From contig NZ_FZQR01000005.1 in NCBI RefSeq assembly GCF_900199455.1, positions 344,646 through 408,645 on the forward strand: DNA of 64,000 bases. Direction: 5' to 3'. Made by a program: the position numbers and the translations under genes. Below, piece by piece: positions 9,714 to 19,398 of the stretch. Under the pieces are notes generated by a model. It searched no databases and was not told the origin of the DNA. It saw nothing but the letters and a program-made list of their open reading frames with translations. Every line of letters begins with the position of its first letter. Position 1 is the stretch's first letter. This DNA is from Mesorhizobium carmichaelinearum (GTDB lineage Bacteria; Pseudomonadota; Alphaproteobacteria; Rhizobiales; Rhizobiaceae).

Positions 9714-10361
9714 TCAGCTGGCCGATGGGGCGTTGATCGCAAATTGGGCGGCAAAAGCCCTGGCATAAGCGGGCCGGGCTTCGCCCCGAGCTACATAGGC
9801 AGCCAGGTTCTGATATTCGTCCAGAATGCCTGACATGCGTAGTCGCAGCAGCACCGATACCATCAACAGATCGCCCGCGCTGAATGCACCATCGAGCCAT
9901 TCTGCGGCGCCCAGATAGGCCGAGAGCTTGTCCAGCACTGCCCGAACACGGTCTTTCACCAGCGGCAGCCGCTCCTCGCTCCAGGACTTGTCGGCTTCGA
10001 ATATTCTTGCCGTCGTCAAGTCGAGGATCGGCGGCTCGACGGTGTTCAATGCGGCAAACATCCAGGTGATCGCACGCGCGCGTGCGTCGCGATCCCTGGG
10101 CAGCAGGCCCGCATGCTGCTCGGCAAGATGAAAGACGATCGAGCCGGTCTCGAACAGGCACAGAGATCCTTCCTCATAGGTGGGGATCTGGCCGAAGGGA
10201 TGGATGGCCAGATGGCCAGGCGCCTTCATCCCGGCAAAGGAAACAAGCCGAACCTCATAGGGCTGCCCGACTTCTTCGAGCGCCCAGCGAACGCGCGTAT
10301 CGCGCGCCAGTCCCTTGCCGCCATCGGGCGAGCGTTCAAAGGCTGTGATGGTGGGGATCAT
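9714..10361 (-). CDS. Glutathione S-transferase family protein
   Basis: 215 residues. The N-terminal thioredoxin-like domain includes KGLARDTRVRWALEEVG, the cis-Pro segment FGQIPTYEE and the SNAIL-like FETGSIVFHLAE; the C-terminal helical domain has FSAGDLLMVSVLLRL. It has no close similarity to the GST at 1005-1634 beyond the fold. It is a lone gene; a REP-like pair lies upstream. Substrate unknown. Confidence 0.85.
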   Translation of the reverse strand: MIPTITAFERSPDGGKGLARDTRVRWALEEVGQPYEVRLVSFAGMKAPGHLAIHPFGQIPTYEEGSLCLFETGSIVFHLAEQHAGLLPRDRDARARAITWMFAALNTVEPPILDLTTARIFEADKSWSEERLPLVKDRVRAVLDKLSAYLGAAEWLDGAFSAGDLLMVSVLLRLRMSGILDEYQNLAAYVARGEARPAYARAFAAQFAINAPSAS

Positions 10362-10481
10362 GGGAGGCTCCGGGTGGTTGGTGGGGTGTGCTTTGCATCC
10401 AGAGGACGAACGGCAGGCGTGACTTCCGACAAGCTATCTCGTTTTGGCCATGGGGGTAGGGAGCGGCGCGCCGAAGCTGCC

Positions 10482-10682
10482 GATCTCCCCCCTCGTGGGG
10501 GAGATGTCCGGCAGGGCAGAGGGGGGCGCTGTCCCGCCAGCCTGTCTCCAATCAATTTGCAGTGCCCTCACGCCTATTCGTCGGGTGGCCAAGTGCGGAC
10601 GGAATGCTCGGCAAAGAAAGGTTGGCATTCCTTGGCGCCCCCCTCTGGCCTGCCGGCCATCTCCCCCGCGAGGGGGGAGATC
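10482..10682. repeat. Paired inverted REP-like palindromes (pair 2)
   Basis: Units at 10482-10530 and, inverted, at 10635-10682, with about 104 bp between. The second unit runs right up to and into the stop codon of the monooxygenase gene (stop at 10681-10683), so it may sit in that gene's 3' untranslated RNA. Confidence 0.85.
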
Positions 10683-12222
10683 ACAGCGTCGCCGCCTCGC
10701 CAAACCACCGCGACGCAGCCCGGGCAGCTTCCTCAAGATCAGGCTCGCCATCAGCAGCCCAGGTGACGAAGCCATCCGGGCGCACGAGCACGGCGCTGAG
10801 GCCCAGCCGCTCCCTGGCGTCGCCGGCGACATAGCTGATCCGCTCGTTCCAGCGGCTTGCCAGCGCTTGCAGGGCAGGGTGGGCATCGAAGTCCAGGAGC
10901 AGGCCTTGCCCGTTCCTCAGGCGTTCGCCGAGCCTCACCCCGTCGGCCAATTCGAAATCGGGGGCGCTGCGGCCGACCAGTGGGTGGCTGCCGCCGAGAT
11001 CGTGGCGCAGCGAAACGCCCCAGACGCGCTCGGCGAAATAGGTCGCGCCGTCGCCTGTGGTGATGAGATCGCGGATGATGGCTTCGAGCGCGCGCGAACT
11101 GCGGCTTGGCCGCATCAGCGCGACCTGGGCGCGCGACCAGTCGAGGATTTGCGCGCCCACCGGATGCCGTTCATCGAAATAGCTGTCTAGCAGGCCGGCT
11201 GGCGCGTCGCCTCGGATAGTGGCGGCAAGCTTCCAGCCGAGGTTCATCGCATCGCCAATCCCGAGGTTGAGCCCCTGGCCGCCCAGTGGCGAATGGATGT
11301 GCGCGGCATCGCCGGCAAGCAGCACCCGCTTGTTGCGGTAGGTGCTCGCCTGGTAGGCGCGATCGGTCCAGGTCGTGGCGAGGCGCAGCGCCGTCAGGGT
11401 GACGTCGGTGCCGGACACGCGGCGGAACACCGCCTGCACATGCTCCAGCGTGATCGGCTCTGTCCGGTGGAAAGCGGCGCCGTCGAACTCGACCATCGCG
11501 ATGGTGCCGGGCCGGGAGTAGGTATACATGCCCGTCGGCGTGTAGTGGCGGCCGGGGCTCAGCGTGTCGGGATCGGCCAACTCGACTTCGACGGAATAGC
11601 CGGTGAACTCGGCATCGGTGCCGGTGAAGGCAAAGCCGCCAAGCTTGCGAACCGTGCTGCGGCCGCCATCGCAACCGACGAGCCAGCGTGCGTGAAAAGT
11701 CTCGCCACCGGCGCGGATGGTCACGCCTTCGTCCGACTGGTCGAAGCCGTCGACGGCGAGGCCACGCCTGATCTCGACACCCATCGCGGTCGCGCGGGTG
11801 GCGAGCATGGTTTCCAACTGCTCCATCTCGACCGCCATGCTGGTGCCCGCCGGGCCCGGCAGGCGATAGGGCCATTGCGAGCTGTCGACGGCGTCCAGGT
11901 AGAACTGGATGCCGGCGAAATGGCCGCCCGGGCGGCGCGGCTGCTGCATCCAGTGCGCGGCGGCCAATGTATTGGCGCCCGAGCCATCCTTCGCGGGCGG
12001 CGGTGCAATGGCGTCCAGCAGGCCGCGCCGGTGGAAGGCTTCGATGGTGGGTGCCGAGAGGCCGCGCATGCCGAAGGGCAGCCGCTTCAGCGGCGAGTTG
12101 GGGCTCTGGGCCTGCTCCAGCACCAGCACGGAGAGGCGTGCCAGACGCAGCTCGCAGGCGAGAAACAGGCCGACAGGACCGGCACCGGCAATTACGACAT
12201 CATAGGGGATCGGGTTGTGCAT
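10681..12222 (-). CDS. FAD-dependent aromatic hydroxylase-type monooxygenase
   Basis: 513 residues, the length of the PheA/TfdB-like flavoprotein monooxygenases. FAD binding is shown by VVIAGAGPVGLFLA (9-22), the DG motif region LVGCDGGRST, and the second FAD motif GDAAHIHSPLGGQGLNLG. The C-terminal thioredoxin-like domain typical of this group (from about 420) is present but lacks a CxxC. It likely hydroxylates an aromatic or polyketide-like compound using NAD(P)H and O2. No linked regulator is seen. The 265 bp upstream (12223-12487) hold no gene. Confidence 0.87.
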   Translation of the reverse strand: MHNPIPYDVVIAGAGPVGLFLACELRLARLSVLVLEQAQSPNSPLKRLPFGMRGLSAPTIEAFHRRGLLDAIAPPPAKDGSGANTLAAAHWMQQPRRPGGHFAGIQFYLDAVDSSQWPYRLPGPAGTSMAVEMEQLETMLATRATAMGVEIRRGLAVDGFDQSDEGVTIRAGGETFHARWLVGCDGGRSTVRKLGGFAFTGTDAEFTGYSVEVELADPDTLSPGRHYTPTGMYTYSRPGTIAMVEFDGAAFHRTEPITLEHVQAVFRRVSGTDVTLTALRLATTWTDRAYQASTYRNKRVLLAGDAAHIHSPLGGQGLNLGIGDAMNLGWKLAATIRGDAPAGLLDSYFDERHPVGAQILDWSRAQVALMRPSRSSRALEAIIRDLITTGDGATYFAERVWGVSLRHDLGGSHPLVGRSAPDFELADGVRLGERLRNGQGLLLDFDAHPALQALASRWNERISYVAGDARERLGLSAVLVRPDGFVTWAADGEPDLEEAARAASRWFGEAATL

Positions 12223-12487
12223 GAACTACTCCTTGGTCGATGTGTTCGACCGGAGCGTTCCTCGAGTTGAGAGCCACACGGACGAACGATTGGGCGCTCA
12301 AACAGCGTCCGATGTTCGTCGTGGGGATCTCGTGCACGAAGCCAAAGACCAGAGCTCTCGTTACCGAGAGGAGTTGGGCTTACCAAACCAACTCTGCCTT
12401 TTCCGACAGCGGCTATATAGCGATGCGGCGATTGGTCTGCAACAGGCATGGCAGTGGCAAAGGGCAACGCTATCGACTAGGGGCCAA

Positions 12488-15175
12488 CTACCCCGCGGCC
12501 AGCCATTTGCGCGACTGGGCGAAGGCCTTGAAGGCCTTGGCCTCCATGGGCCGGCCAAAAAGGTAACCTTGCAAGATATCGCAGCCAAGTTCCTTGAGGA
12601 TACGCGCGTGCTCCATCGTCTCGACGCCCTCGGCGACCACTTCGATGCCGAGCGATTTGCCGATCTCGATGATCGACGCCACAAGGTGCCGTTGCGCCAT
12701 TGAACCGGTAATGGGTGTGATCAGTTGGCGGTCGATCTTGAGGCGACGCGGCCGCAGCTTGAGCAGCGAGACGATCGAGGCGTGGCCGGTGCCGAAATCA
12801 TCGATCTCGATGTCTATGCCGAGCTCCTTGATGTGGTCGATATTCCAGGTGACCAGATCGTCGTTTTCATCGAGGAAGATGGACTCCACCAGCTCGAACG
12901 ACACGGTTCCCGCCTTGATGGCGAGCTTGCGCAGGCCCTCGATCAGGTCCTTGTCCTCCAGCCGCCTGGCAGAGACGTTGACCGACACGCGCGGGATGTT
13001 GAGATGACTGCGCGACCAGCGCTCGAAATTCTCCAGCGCGTGTTTGAGGACGATGCGGTCGATCAGCGCCACGACGTTGAGTTCTTCGGCCACCTTGAGG
13101 TAGGCGTCGGGGGCCAGGATGCCCCTTCGCGGATGCCTCCAGCGCGACAACGCCTCGACGCCGACGATTTCAAGCGTGCTCGCGTCGAACTGCGGCTGAT
13201 AGTAGGCGACGAATTCGTGCCGCTCCAGCCCGCCGAGAATCTCGTCGGCGATCTGCTTGGTCCGCACGATCTCGTCCTGCAATTCCTCGTTGAAGAATTC
13301 GTGGCGGTTGCGGCCACGGCTCTTCGCCCGGTAAAGCGCGAGATCGGCGTTGACCAGCAACTGCTTCGCGTCAACGCCGGTGTTGGCGGCAATGCCGATG
13401 CTGACCCCGAAACGGCATGGATGGCCGCGATAATCGACCGGCTGGCGCATCTCCTCGATGATGCGGCCGGCAAGCGCCGAGAGCTGGTCGTCGTCAAGCC
13501 CACGGCTCACCACGACGAACTCGTCGCCGCCGATGCGCGCAACGAAATCGTCACGGCCCGCATTGGCCTTGATAACCTTGGAGGCATGCATCAGCATGGC
13601 ATCGCCCGCGGCGTGGCCGAGCGTGTCGTTGATCTGCTTGAAGCGGTCGAGATCCAGGTGCAGCAGTGCCGTGCGCCGGTCCGGTTCGCCGTTTTCGGCC
13701 AGCAGCTCGTCGAGATAGCGGCGGTTGGGAAGGCCGGTCAGCGAATCGTGCAGCGCCGCATACTCGATATGTGCCTTGGCGAGATTGAGTTCGGCGTTCT
13801 TCGATTCCGTCAACTGGCGCTCGCGAATGAGGTTTTCGTTGAGCAGCACGTCGCTGCTCACGTCCCATTCGGCGCCGATCAACTTGGGTGTGCCGCCGAT
13901 GTCCTGGAAGTAGGTTGCGCGCGTGCGCACATGGCGGACGGTGCCGTCAGGGCGAAGGAGCCGGTATTGTGAGGAGTAGGGGCCTTTTCTGGCCGAGGCC
14001 GAATCAAAGTCCTGCCTTGCCCGCCCGAGATCTTCAGGATGAATCGCCTGCGCCCAGTCATCATAGCCGCGCGGCTTGCCGTCGGCTGACTTGCCGTAGA
14101 TCTCGTTGACGCGGTCATCCCACACCATTTCGTTGGTGGTGAGGTCGTGTTCCCAGACGCCGATACCGGAGGCTTCAAGCGCCAGCTCCAGGCGCCCGGA
14201 CAGGCGCCTCAGCTCGGCGTAGTTTTTCTGCCTTTCTCCGAATAGCCGACCGGCCACCATGATCGGCAGCACCACCAGCGCTCCGGCGAGCAACATGAGC
14301 GACCGCAAGGTCCACTCGTTCTTCGGAGCCGCCGGCCAGCCGCCCTTGGGAATGGCCGAAATCTGCCAGGAGCCCGATGGTAGCAGCACATCGGCCGATA
14401 CGGGATTTCCGGCGATGACCTGGTCGCCGCCGAAAAAGCGTTCGCCGCCGCCGCCCAGCGCATCCTTGCCTGTGAGCGCGACATCGATGTCGAGATCCGG
14501 GTCGGTCAGCCCGCTCGCCGCGTAGAGCCGGTCGACATCGACAACCGCCGAGACGATGCCCCAGAAGCGGTCGCCGCCGCCCGCGGTGGGAACATAAACC
14601 GGAATGCGGCCGATGAAGCCGCGCCCGCCCTGGGCAAGGTCGACCGGGCCGGCAAACACCAGCACCCGCTGGTCGCGCGCCCGGAGCGCTGCCGTTCGCT
14701 GCGCTTCGTTCTTGCGGTAATCGAGCCCGATCGCCTTCTCGTTGCCCTGCATCGGATACATCAACGAGATGACGAGGTCGGGCGCGCCGGCAATGTTGCG
14801 CAATTGCGATTTCTGTTCGAACAGATTGCGGGCAAGCGAGGCAAATCTTTGCTGGCCCATATAGGGTTCGGTATCGATGGCCGAAACCAACCCCTGAACA
14901 AGCTGAAGATTGCCGGCTACGTTGCCTTCGAGTTTGGCGCGAATGATGTTGACCTTGGCCAGTACGTCGGCGCGCGCCAGTTGATCAGAGACCCTTCTGT
15001 TCTGCTGGTCGGCAACGACGGAGCAGACGAGCAGCACGACGAAAGCAATCGCCGCCGGCAAGTTGGCGGAAGAAAAAATGGCCCGGCTCGCGCGGCCAAG
15101 ACTGAATCTTGTTGTGGTCAATTCGACCCGGATACCATTCCTGAACAATAGCTCATCGATCCAGCCTAGTAGCAA
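12488..15175 (-). CDS. CHASE-PAS-GGDEF-EAL cyclic-di-GMP signalling protein
   Basis: 895 residues. A first membrane helix (about 40-56) and a second (290-310) enclose a periplasmic CHASE-type sensor (about 70-280). A PAS domain (330-445), a GGDEF domain (470-630, motif GGDEF at 549-553) and an EAL domain (645-885, EAL at 674-676) follow. The EAL part keeps the phosphodiesterase residues (VNVSA, ELVES, DDFGTG 792-797, KIDR, AEGVE), and the GGDEF motif is intact, so both activities are possible. No canonical RxxD inhibitory site is at the usual place before GGDEF. It probably senses a small molecule outside the cell and controls motility or attachment. Confidence 0.92.
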   Translation of the reverse strand: MLLGWIDELLFRNGIRVELTTTRFSLGRASRAIFSSANLPAAIAFVVLLVCSVVADQQNRRVSDQLARADVLAKVNIIRAKLEGNVAGNLQLVQGLVSAIDTEPYMGQQRFASLARNLFEQKSQLRNIAGAPDLVISLMYPMQGNEKAIGLDYRKNEAQRTAALRARDQRVLVFAGPVDLAQGGRGFIGRIPVYVPTAGGGDRFWGIVSAVVDVDRLYAASGLTDPDLDIDVALTGKDALGGGGERFFGGDQVIAGNPVSADVLLPSGSWQISAIPKGGWPAAPKNEWTLRSLMLLAGALVVLPIMVAGRLFGERQKNYAELRRLSGRLELALEASGIGVWEHDLTTNEMVWDDRVNEIYGKSADGKPRGYDDWAQAIHPEDLGRARQDFDSASARKGPYSSQYRLLRPDGTVRHVRTRATYFQDIGGTPKLIGAEWDVSSDVLLNENLIRERQLTESKNAELNLAKAHIEYAALHDSLTGLPNRRYLDELLAENGEPDRRTALLHLDLDRFKQINDTLGHAAGDAMLMHASKVIKANAGRDDFVARIGGDEFVVVSRGLDDDQLSALAGRIIEEMRQPVDYRGHPCRFGVSIGIAANTGVDAKQLLVNADLALYRAKSRGRNRHEFFNEELQDEIVRTKQIADEILGGLERHEFVAYYQPQFDASTLEIVGVEALSRWRHPRRGILAPDAYLKVAEELNVVALIDRIVLKHALENFERWSRSHLNIPRVSVNVSARRLEDKDLIEGLRKLAIKAGTVSFELVESIFLDENDDLVTWNIDHIKELGIDIEIDDFGTGHASIVSLLKLRPRRLKIDRQLITPITGSMAQRHLVASIIEIGKSLGIEVVAEGVETMEHARILKELGCDILQGYLFGRPMEAKAFKAFAQSRKWLAAG

Positions 15176-15400
15176 ACGCTTAAATTTACCCTTCCAGGCT
15201 GGCAGGAAGTTTCAGCATTAGCTTATGCGGGGCATTTCAACTTGCCGAGCGGAGTAGTGCTTAAACGACCGGCGTCGCCGGCGCTTTAGGTGACCGCGCG
15301 CCATCGTGCCAACATCCGGCGGCTGCTGGCCGGGACGGAGCCGCGCCTGGGGCAAAGCAGCCCGGAATAGAAAGCGGTACCGCAGATCCAGATCGTCGGT

Positions 15401-15820
15401 TCACACAAACACGATCGGGTTTTTCTCGCGCCGTGCGATGCCGATCAATTCCGCTAGTCCATCCGCAAATTCCCGAACCCATGCGTCGGTGCTGGGTTCG
15501 ATGAGCTTCAAGTCGCGTTCGAGTTCGCCGAAGCTCGGTTCCTCGATGGCGTCTCCGGTATGGCTGCCGGAATAGAGGACAATCCGTTCCAAGGCCGACC
15601 CTTCGCCGAGATGGCCGGCAATCAGCTCCCGAAGCGCGGCGATGTGGGCGATGTTTCCGACACGCCAGTCGCGCGCCATGACATCGTCCCAGGTGAGATT
15701 CACGCCCTCGGGATGGATCACCTCGCATTCGCCCGTTGTCGGTTCGCGCTGAAAGCGATAGCCGGGGAATTCCCGCTCCAGGGTCGAAGCACTTTTGAAA
15801 ACTGCCACATCGAGACCCAT
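15401..15820 (-). CDS. Hypothetical protein
   Basis: The start at 15820 (MGLDVAVFKSA) is preferred over 15847 because it begins with the conserved-looking beta strand; the product is 139 residues. It is a soluble, acidic alpha/beta protein without signal or membrane segment and with no motif I recognise. Its size and character are similar to many SUKH-like or immunity-type orphan proteins, but nothing proves that. It sits between the GGDEF-EAL gene and the CadC-like regulator on the same strand; the flanks 15176-15400 contain no gene. Confidence 0.6.
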   Translation of the reverse strand: MGLDVAVFKSASTLEREFPGYRFQREPTTGECEVIHPEGVNLTWDDVMARDWRVGNIAHIAALRELIAGHLGEGSALERIVLYSGSHTGDAIEEPSFGELERDLKLIEPSTDAWVREFADGLAELIGIARREKNPIVFV

Positions 15821-15861
15821 GCCGATCCTCCGGATACCCCAAGCCACATGAGCGTGCAGCG

Positions 15862-17412
15862 TTACGCCGGCAATCCCGCCATCCGCATCGCGTCGGTGAC
15901 GTCGCCAATAATCTCAGGCGCCAGCCCCACCGCCGCAGACCACCGGCCAATGCTGAAATGCGGGTCGAGCGCCAACATCCGAGCGGCCGAAGCCTTGGCC
16001 TCGTCGAGCCGGCCGAGCCTGGCCAGCGGAGCGGCCAGCCATCCGTGCAGGATGCTGAAGCCGGGGTTCATCTCCACCGCCCGCCGGCCGGCAGCTATGG
16101 CCTGCTCGTGCCGGCCGGCGAGAAAATTGCCGAAGCCGATCATGCCTTGCGGCACGCAGTTCATGGCGTCCAGCGGGTTCAGCCGCAACGCCTGCTCGCC
16201 CCAGTCGATGGCGCGGGTCGCGTCGCCGCCATAGGCCACCGGCACGCAGCCGAACGTATAGACGAAGGCGCAGGAGGCGCTGAGCGCCAGCGCTTGCGAA
16301 AACGCTTCGTCGGCCAGCCTGCGGTCATGCTCGACCAGGCCGATGGTGAAGCCGGCCAGCGCCAGCGCCATGGCGTCGCCCGAGCCGTGCTCGATCGCCG
16401 CATGGGCATGGCGGGACGCCTTCTCGCGGTGCTCCGCCAGCATGCCGCCGCGGATGAAAAGGGTTTGATGCGCCCAGGCGGCAAAGCCGTGGACGAGTGC
16501 ATAGCTCGGTTCGATGGCCAGCGCCTGGTCGAGCAGCGGCAGGCCCTTGGCGGCGCCCTGCGGCATGAAGGTGTAGACGTCGGGCAGCGCGCGCAGGAAA
16601 AGATCGTAGGCGTCGAGACTGTCGGGCCGCTTGCGCTTGACGCGCTCGATCTCGGCCCGGCGCAGATTGGGCTCTATGGCCGCGACGACACTGATGGTGA
16701 TCTCGTCCTGCAGCGCGAACACGTCGGTCAGCTCGCGGTCGTAGCGTTCGGCCCAAAGGTGGCTGCCGTCCTCGGCGTCGATCAACTGGCCGGTGATGCG
16801 CACACGGCTGCCAACCTTGCGCACGCTGCCTTCCAGCACATAGCGCACCCCGAGTTCGCGCCCGACCTGCTTCACATCCACCGCGCGGCCCTTGTAGGTG
16901 AAGGAGGAATTGCGCGCGATCACGAACAGCCAGCTGATGCGCGACAAGCCGGTGATGATGTCCTCGACCATGCCGTCGGCGAAATAGTCCTGATCCGCAT
17001 CGCCGCTCAGGTTCACGAAGGGCAGCACGGCGATGGAGGGGCGGGCGGGAATACCGAGGCCGGGCTTCGCCTGCTCGACCGTTGCGATCGCCTCGGCGCC
17101 GGCCTCCTCGCGCACCGTGCCGACGAAGCGAAAGCCCCCGCGCGGGAAGGTGCGGACGAGGCGCTGCTGCTCGCCATTGTCCTGCAGGGCGCTGCGTGCG
17201 GCGTTGACGCGGCTGGCGAGCGTGGCGTCCGAGACGATGCGTCCCTGCCAGACCGCATCGACCAGATCGTCCTTGCTGACCACCCGTTCGCGGTTGCGGA
17301 TCAGATATTGCAGGAGGTCGAACACCTGCGGCTCGACGGAAATCAGGTCATTGCCGCGACGCAGTTCGCGCCGGTCGCCGTCCAGGGCGAAATCCTCGAA
17401 AAGATACGGCAA
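15862..17412 (-). CDS. CadC-like winged-helix regulator with TolB-like and TPR domains
   Basis: 516 residues. Residues 1-100 form an OmpR/PhoB-type winged helix (SVEPQVFDLLQYLIRNRERV, DAVWQGRIVSDATLASRVNA). A TolB-N-like domain follows at about 125-250 (FVNLSGDADQDYFADGMVED, VLEGSVRK) and then helical TPR-type repeats to the end. There is no membrane helix, so unlike CadC it is cytosolic. Proteins of this build are common in rhizobia; ligands are unknown. It is divergent from the alpha/beta hydrolase at 17599, with a 186-bp shared promoter region, and likely controls it. Confidence 0.85.
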   Translation of the reverse strand: MPYLFEDFALDGDRRELRRGNDLISVEPQVFDLLQYLIRNRERVVSKDDLVDAVWQGRIVSDATLASRVNAARSALQDNGEQQRLVRTFPRGGFRFVGTVREEAGAEAIATVEQAKPGLGIPARPSIAVLPFVNLSGDADQDYFADGMVEDIITGLSRISWLFVIARNSSFTYKGRAVDVKQVGRELGVRYVLEGSVRKVGSRVRITGQLIDAEDGSHLWAERYDRELTDVFALQDEITISVVAAIEPNLRRAEIERVKRKRPDSLDAYDLFLRALPDVYTFMPQGAAKGLPLLDQALAIEPSYALVHGFAAWAHQTLFIRGGMLAEHREKASRHAHAAIEHGSGDAMALALAGFTIGLVEHDRRLADEAFSQALALSASCAFVYTFGCVPVAYGGDATRAIDWGEQALRLNPLDAMNCVPQGMIGFGNFLAGRHEQAIAAGRRAVEMNPGFSILHGWLAAPLARLGRLDEAKASAARMLALDPHFSIGRWSAAVGLAPEIIGDVTDAMRMAGLPA

Positions 17413-17598
17413 ATTGCTGGCTCCAGGCCCGTGGAAGATTGCGACTCCAGCACCTTAGCCGTGTCGAGGCCGCAAAATCAAAGCCATCTCAAGGGAAAAT
17501 CAAGCGGTCCTGAAGGGCGCCTCAAAGCGAGCGCGGCGGCCCTGCGGCATAGTCCTCCTGCAACCAACGCAAACAACACTTTGAAAAGGAGAACTCAA

Positions 17599-18300
17599 AT
17601 GTCGAACAATGCAGCAAATTCCGTCGTCCTCGTGCATGGCGGCTTCGTCGATGGCTCCGGCTGGGAAGGCGTCTACCACCAGCTCAAGAAGGACGGCTAC
17701 GACGTCACCATCGTCCAGAACCCGACCACCTCGCTCGCCGACGATGTCGCGGTGACCAAGCGCGCCATCGCAGAGGCGAAGGGCGATGTCATCCTGGTCG
17801 GCCACTCCTATGGCGGTGTCGTGGTGTCGGAAGCCGGCACCGATCCCAAGGTGGCTGCCGTCGTCTATATCGCGGCCTTCGCGGCGGATGCCGGCGAGTC
17901 GGTCTCGACCCTGATCGCCAACCCGCCTCCCGGCGCTTCCGTGCCGCCGATCCTGCCGCCCGTCGACGGCTTCCTGATGCTCGACAAGGCCAAGTTCGCC
18001 GCTGCCTTCGCCGCCGATGTGCGTCCCTCGCTCGCTGCCTTCATGGCGGACTCGCAGGTTCCGTGGGGCATTCCGGCGCTCGAAGGTAAGGTCACCAATC
18101 CGGCCTGGAGAGTGAAGCCGAGCTGGTATCTCGTCGCCACCGACGATCATATGATCCCGCCGCCGGCACAGCGCCAGATGGCGACCCGGGCCGGCGCGAC
18201 AACGGTCGAAGTGCCCGGCAGCCACGCGGTCTATGTCTCCGATCCCTCGGCTGTCGCCAAGATCATCGAACAGGCGGCGACGAGCGTCGGCAAGAAGTGA
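17599..18300 (+). CDS. Alpha/beta hydrolase
   Basis: 233 residues starting at ATG 17599 after AAAAGGAGAA. It is an esterase-like alpha/beta hydrolase: oxyanion segment VLVHGGFVDGSGW, nucleophile elbow VGHSYGG with Ser70, acid in ATDDHMIP and base in PGSHAVYVS. It resembles the small salicylate-esterase/hydroxynitrile-lyase-like group widespread in proteobacteria. The gene is divergent from the CadC-like regulator and ends in a clear terminator at 18329-18352, so it is monocistronic. Confidence 0.88.
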   Translation: MSNNAANSVVLVHGGFVDGSGWEGVYHQLKKDGYDVTIVQNPTTSLADDVAVTKRAIAEAKGDVILVGHSYGGVVVSEAGTDPKVAAVVYIAAFAADAGESVSTLIANPPPGASVPPILPPVDGFLMLDKAKFAAAFAADVRPSLAAFMADSQVPWGIPALEGKVTNPAWRVKPSWYLVATDDHMIPPPAQRQMATRAGATTVEVPGSHAVYVSDPSAVAKIIEQAATSVGKK

Positions 18301-18328
18301 AGCGAGCCTGCCTCTGCTTTGAAGGACA

Positions 18329-18352
18329 GCCCGGACGTTGGTGCGTCCGGGC
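18329..18352 (+). terminator. Rho-independent-type terminator
   Basis: Perfect 9-bp stem GCCCGGACG / CGTCCGGGC with loop TTGGTG, then ATTTGCTGTTTT, 29 bp after the alpha/beta hydrolase stop. Confidence 0.75.
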
Positions 18353-18485
18353 ATTTGCTGTTTTGACCCGGAGACACTCTTCAGTTTAGCTTTAGGAAAT
18401 GAAACTGGTATCCATATTTGGCTACGAAGTTGAGTGGATAATAGATAGAGTAATAGGTTGCGGGTTGGGCAAATGGATTTGATCA

Positions 18486-19247
18486 GTGACTAAGCGCGAG
18501 GATGATGGCCACAATGAGCATATGCGGACTTATCGCGGATATTTGAGGAGTCTAAATCGGCCCTTGGCGGAGGAATACATACGCCAGCAAAGGCCGAATG
18601 TATCCACAGCCATCGATGCGTTGGCCAAAGCTGTCCCCGTCGCTCAGGCTATTGCACAGCTTCACGAAGCAATTCGCCGTTCACCCGCGAGAAATTTCTG
18701 GCCGGTAATCCGCGAGACCAAGGGTGTGCTTCTCGTTCGACCGACTGACTCGGACCAAGATTGCCCTTGGCCGTGGAGGCGAACAAAAAGTGGCAATATG
18801 AGCTACAAACTGCCCGGCCATCTTCTGTTCTCACCTTGGCCACCAAATTTCCATCGCATGCTCCTGAGTTGCATGGGCGGACTTCAGCGAGTGATGGCCG
18901 ATATCGACGACCTGGAAAGCAAGAGTGATTTTTCGATCACGTTCCTCCCTTATAGAATTTGGTCAGCAATGCTGCGACCAAAATTCCTCATTCCCGAGAT
19001 CCAACTGTTTCAAAGGTTTGCCGTGCCGGACAGCATAGCGGCCCTGGATAGGTGGTCCAATGAACCCCAGCGTGGTTCGAATATTGCGCTACGGATTTCG
19101 CAAGGAGCGCTGGTCTACAACGACGGGTCAGATCGTTGCGAAATTGAAATTCCCGAGGCGCTGACCAAACCTCTCTTTGTCCCATCGGCGCCTCGACCGC
19201 TGGAATTGCACGTGGTCCGAGCCGGAGGGCGATCCTATGACCCTTAA
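18486..19247 (+). CDS. Hypothetical protein
   Basis: 253 residues from a GTG at 18486; an ATG at 18522 (MRTYRGYLRSL) is an equally possible start, and neither has a strong ribosome site. It is soluble, with several tryptophans and a basic N-terminal third, and no motif I recognise. Base composition is lower in GC than its neighbours, and the 185 bp before it are AT-rich, suggesting acquired DNA. It has no operon partner. Confidence 0.55.
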   Translation: MTKREDDGHNEHMRTYRGYLRSLNRPLAEEYIRQQRPNVSTAIDALAKAVPVAQAIAQLHEAIRRSPARNFWPVIRETKGVLLVRPTDSDQDCPWPWRRTKSGNMSYKLPGHLLFSPWPPNFHRMLLSCMGGLQRVMADIDDLESKSDFSITFLPYRIWSAMLRPKFLIPEIQLFQRFAVPDSIAALDRWSNEPQRGSNIALRISQGALVYNDGSDRCEIEIPEALTKPLFVPSAPRPLELHVVRAGGRSYDP

Positions 19248-19398
19248 AGCCGTTACGGCACGTGTCGAGGGAAGGCGCTATGGACTGCGTGGCCGGCAAC
19301 AAGCAAGAAGTCCGATGCCGCTTTTGGCAAACACATCGTCCGGTGTTCCGGGATAATGTGCTGGCTGAATAAGCTTGAGACAGGCGGTTCCGGACACG

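Noticed and set aside
12223..12487. Regulator or RNA gene between the FAD monooxygenase and the GGDEF-EAL gene
   Set aside because: Only short antisense or out-of-frame openings and no stable hairpin or promoter-like repeat.
15958..17598. Long N-terminal extension of the alpha/beta hydrolase at 17599
   Set aside because: The upstream frame is antisense to the CadC-like regulator; a strong ribosome site (AAAAGGAG) and a proper hydrolase start are at 17599.
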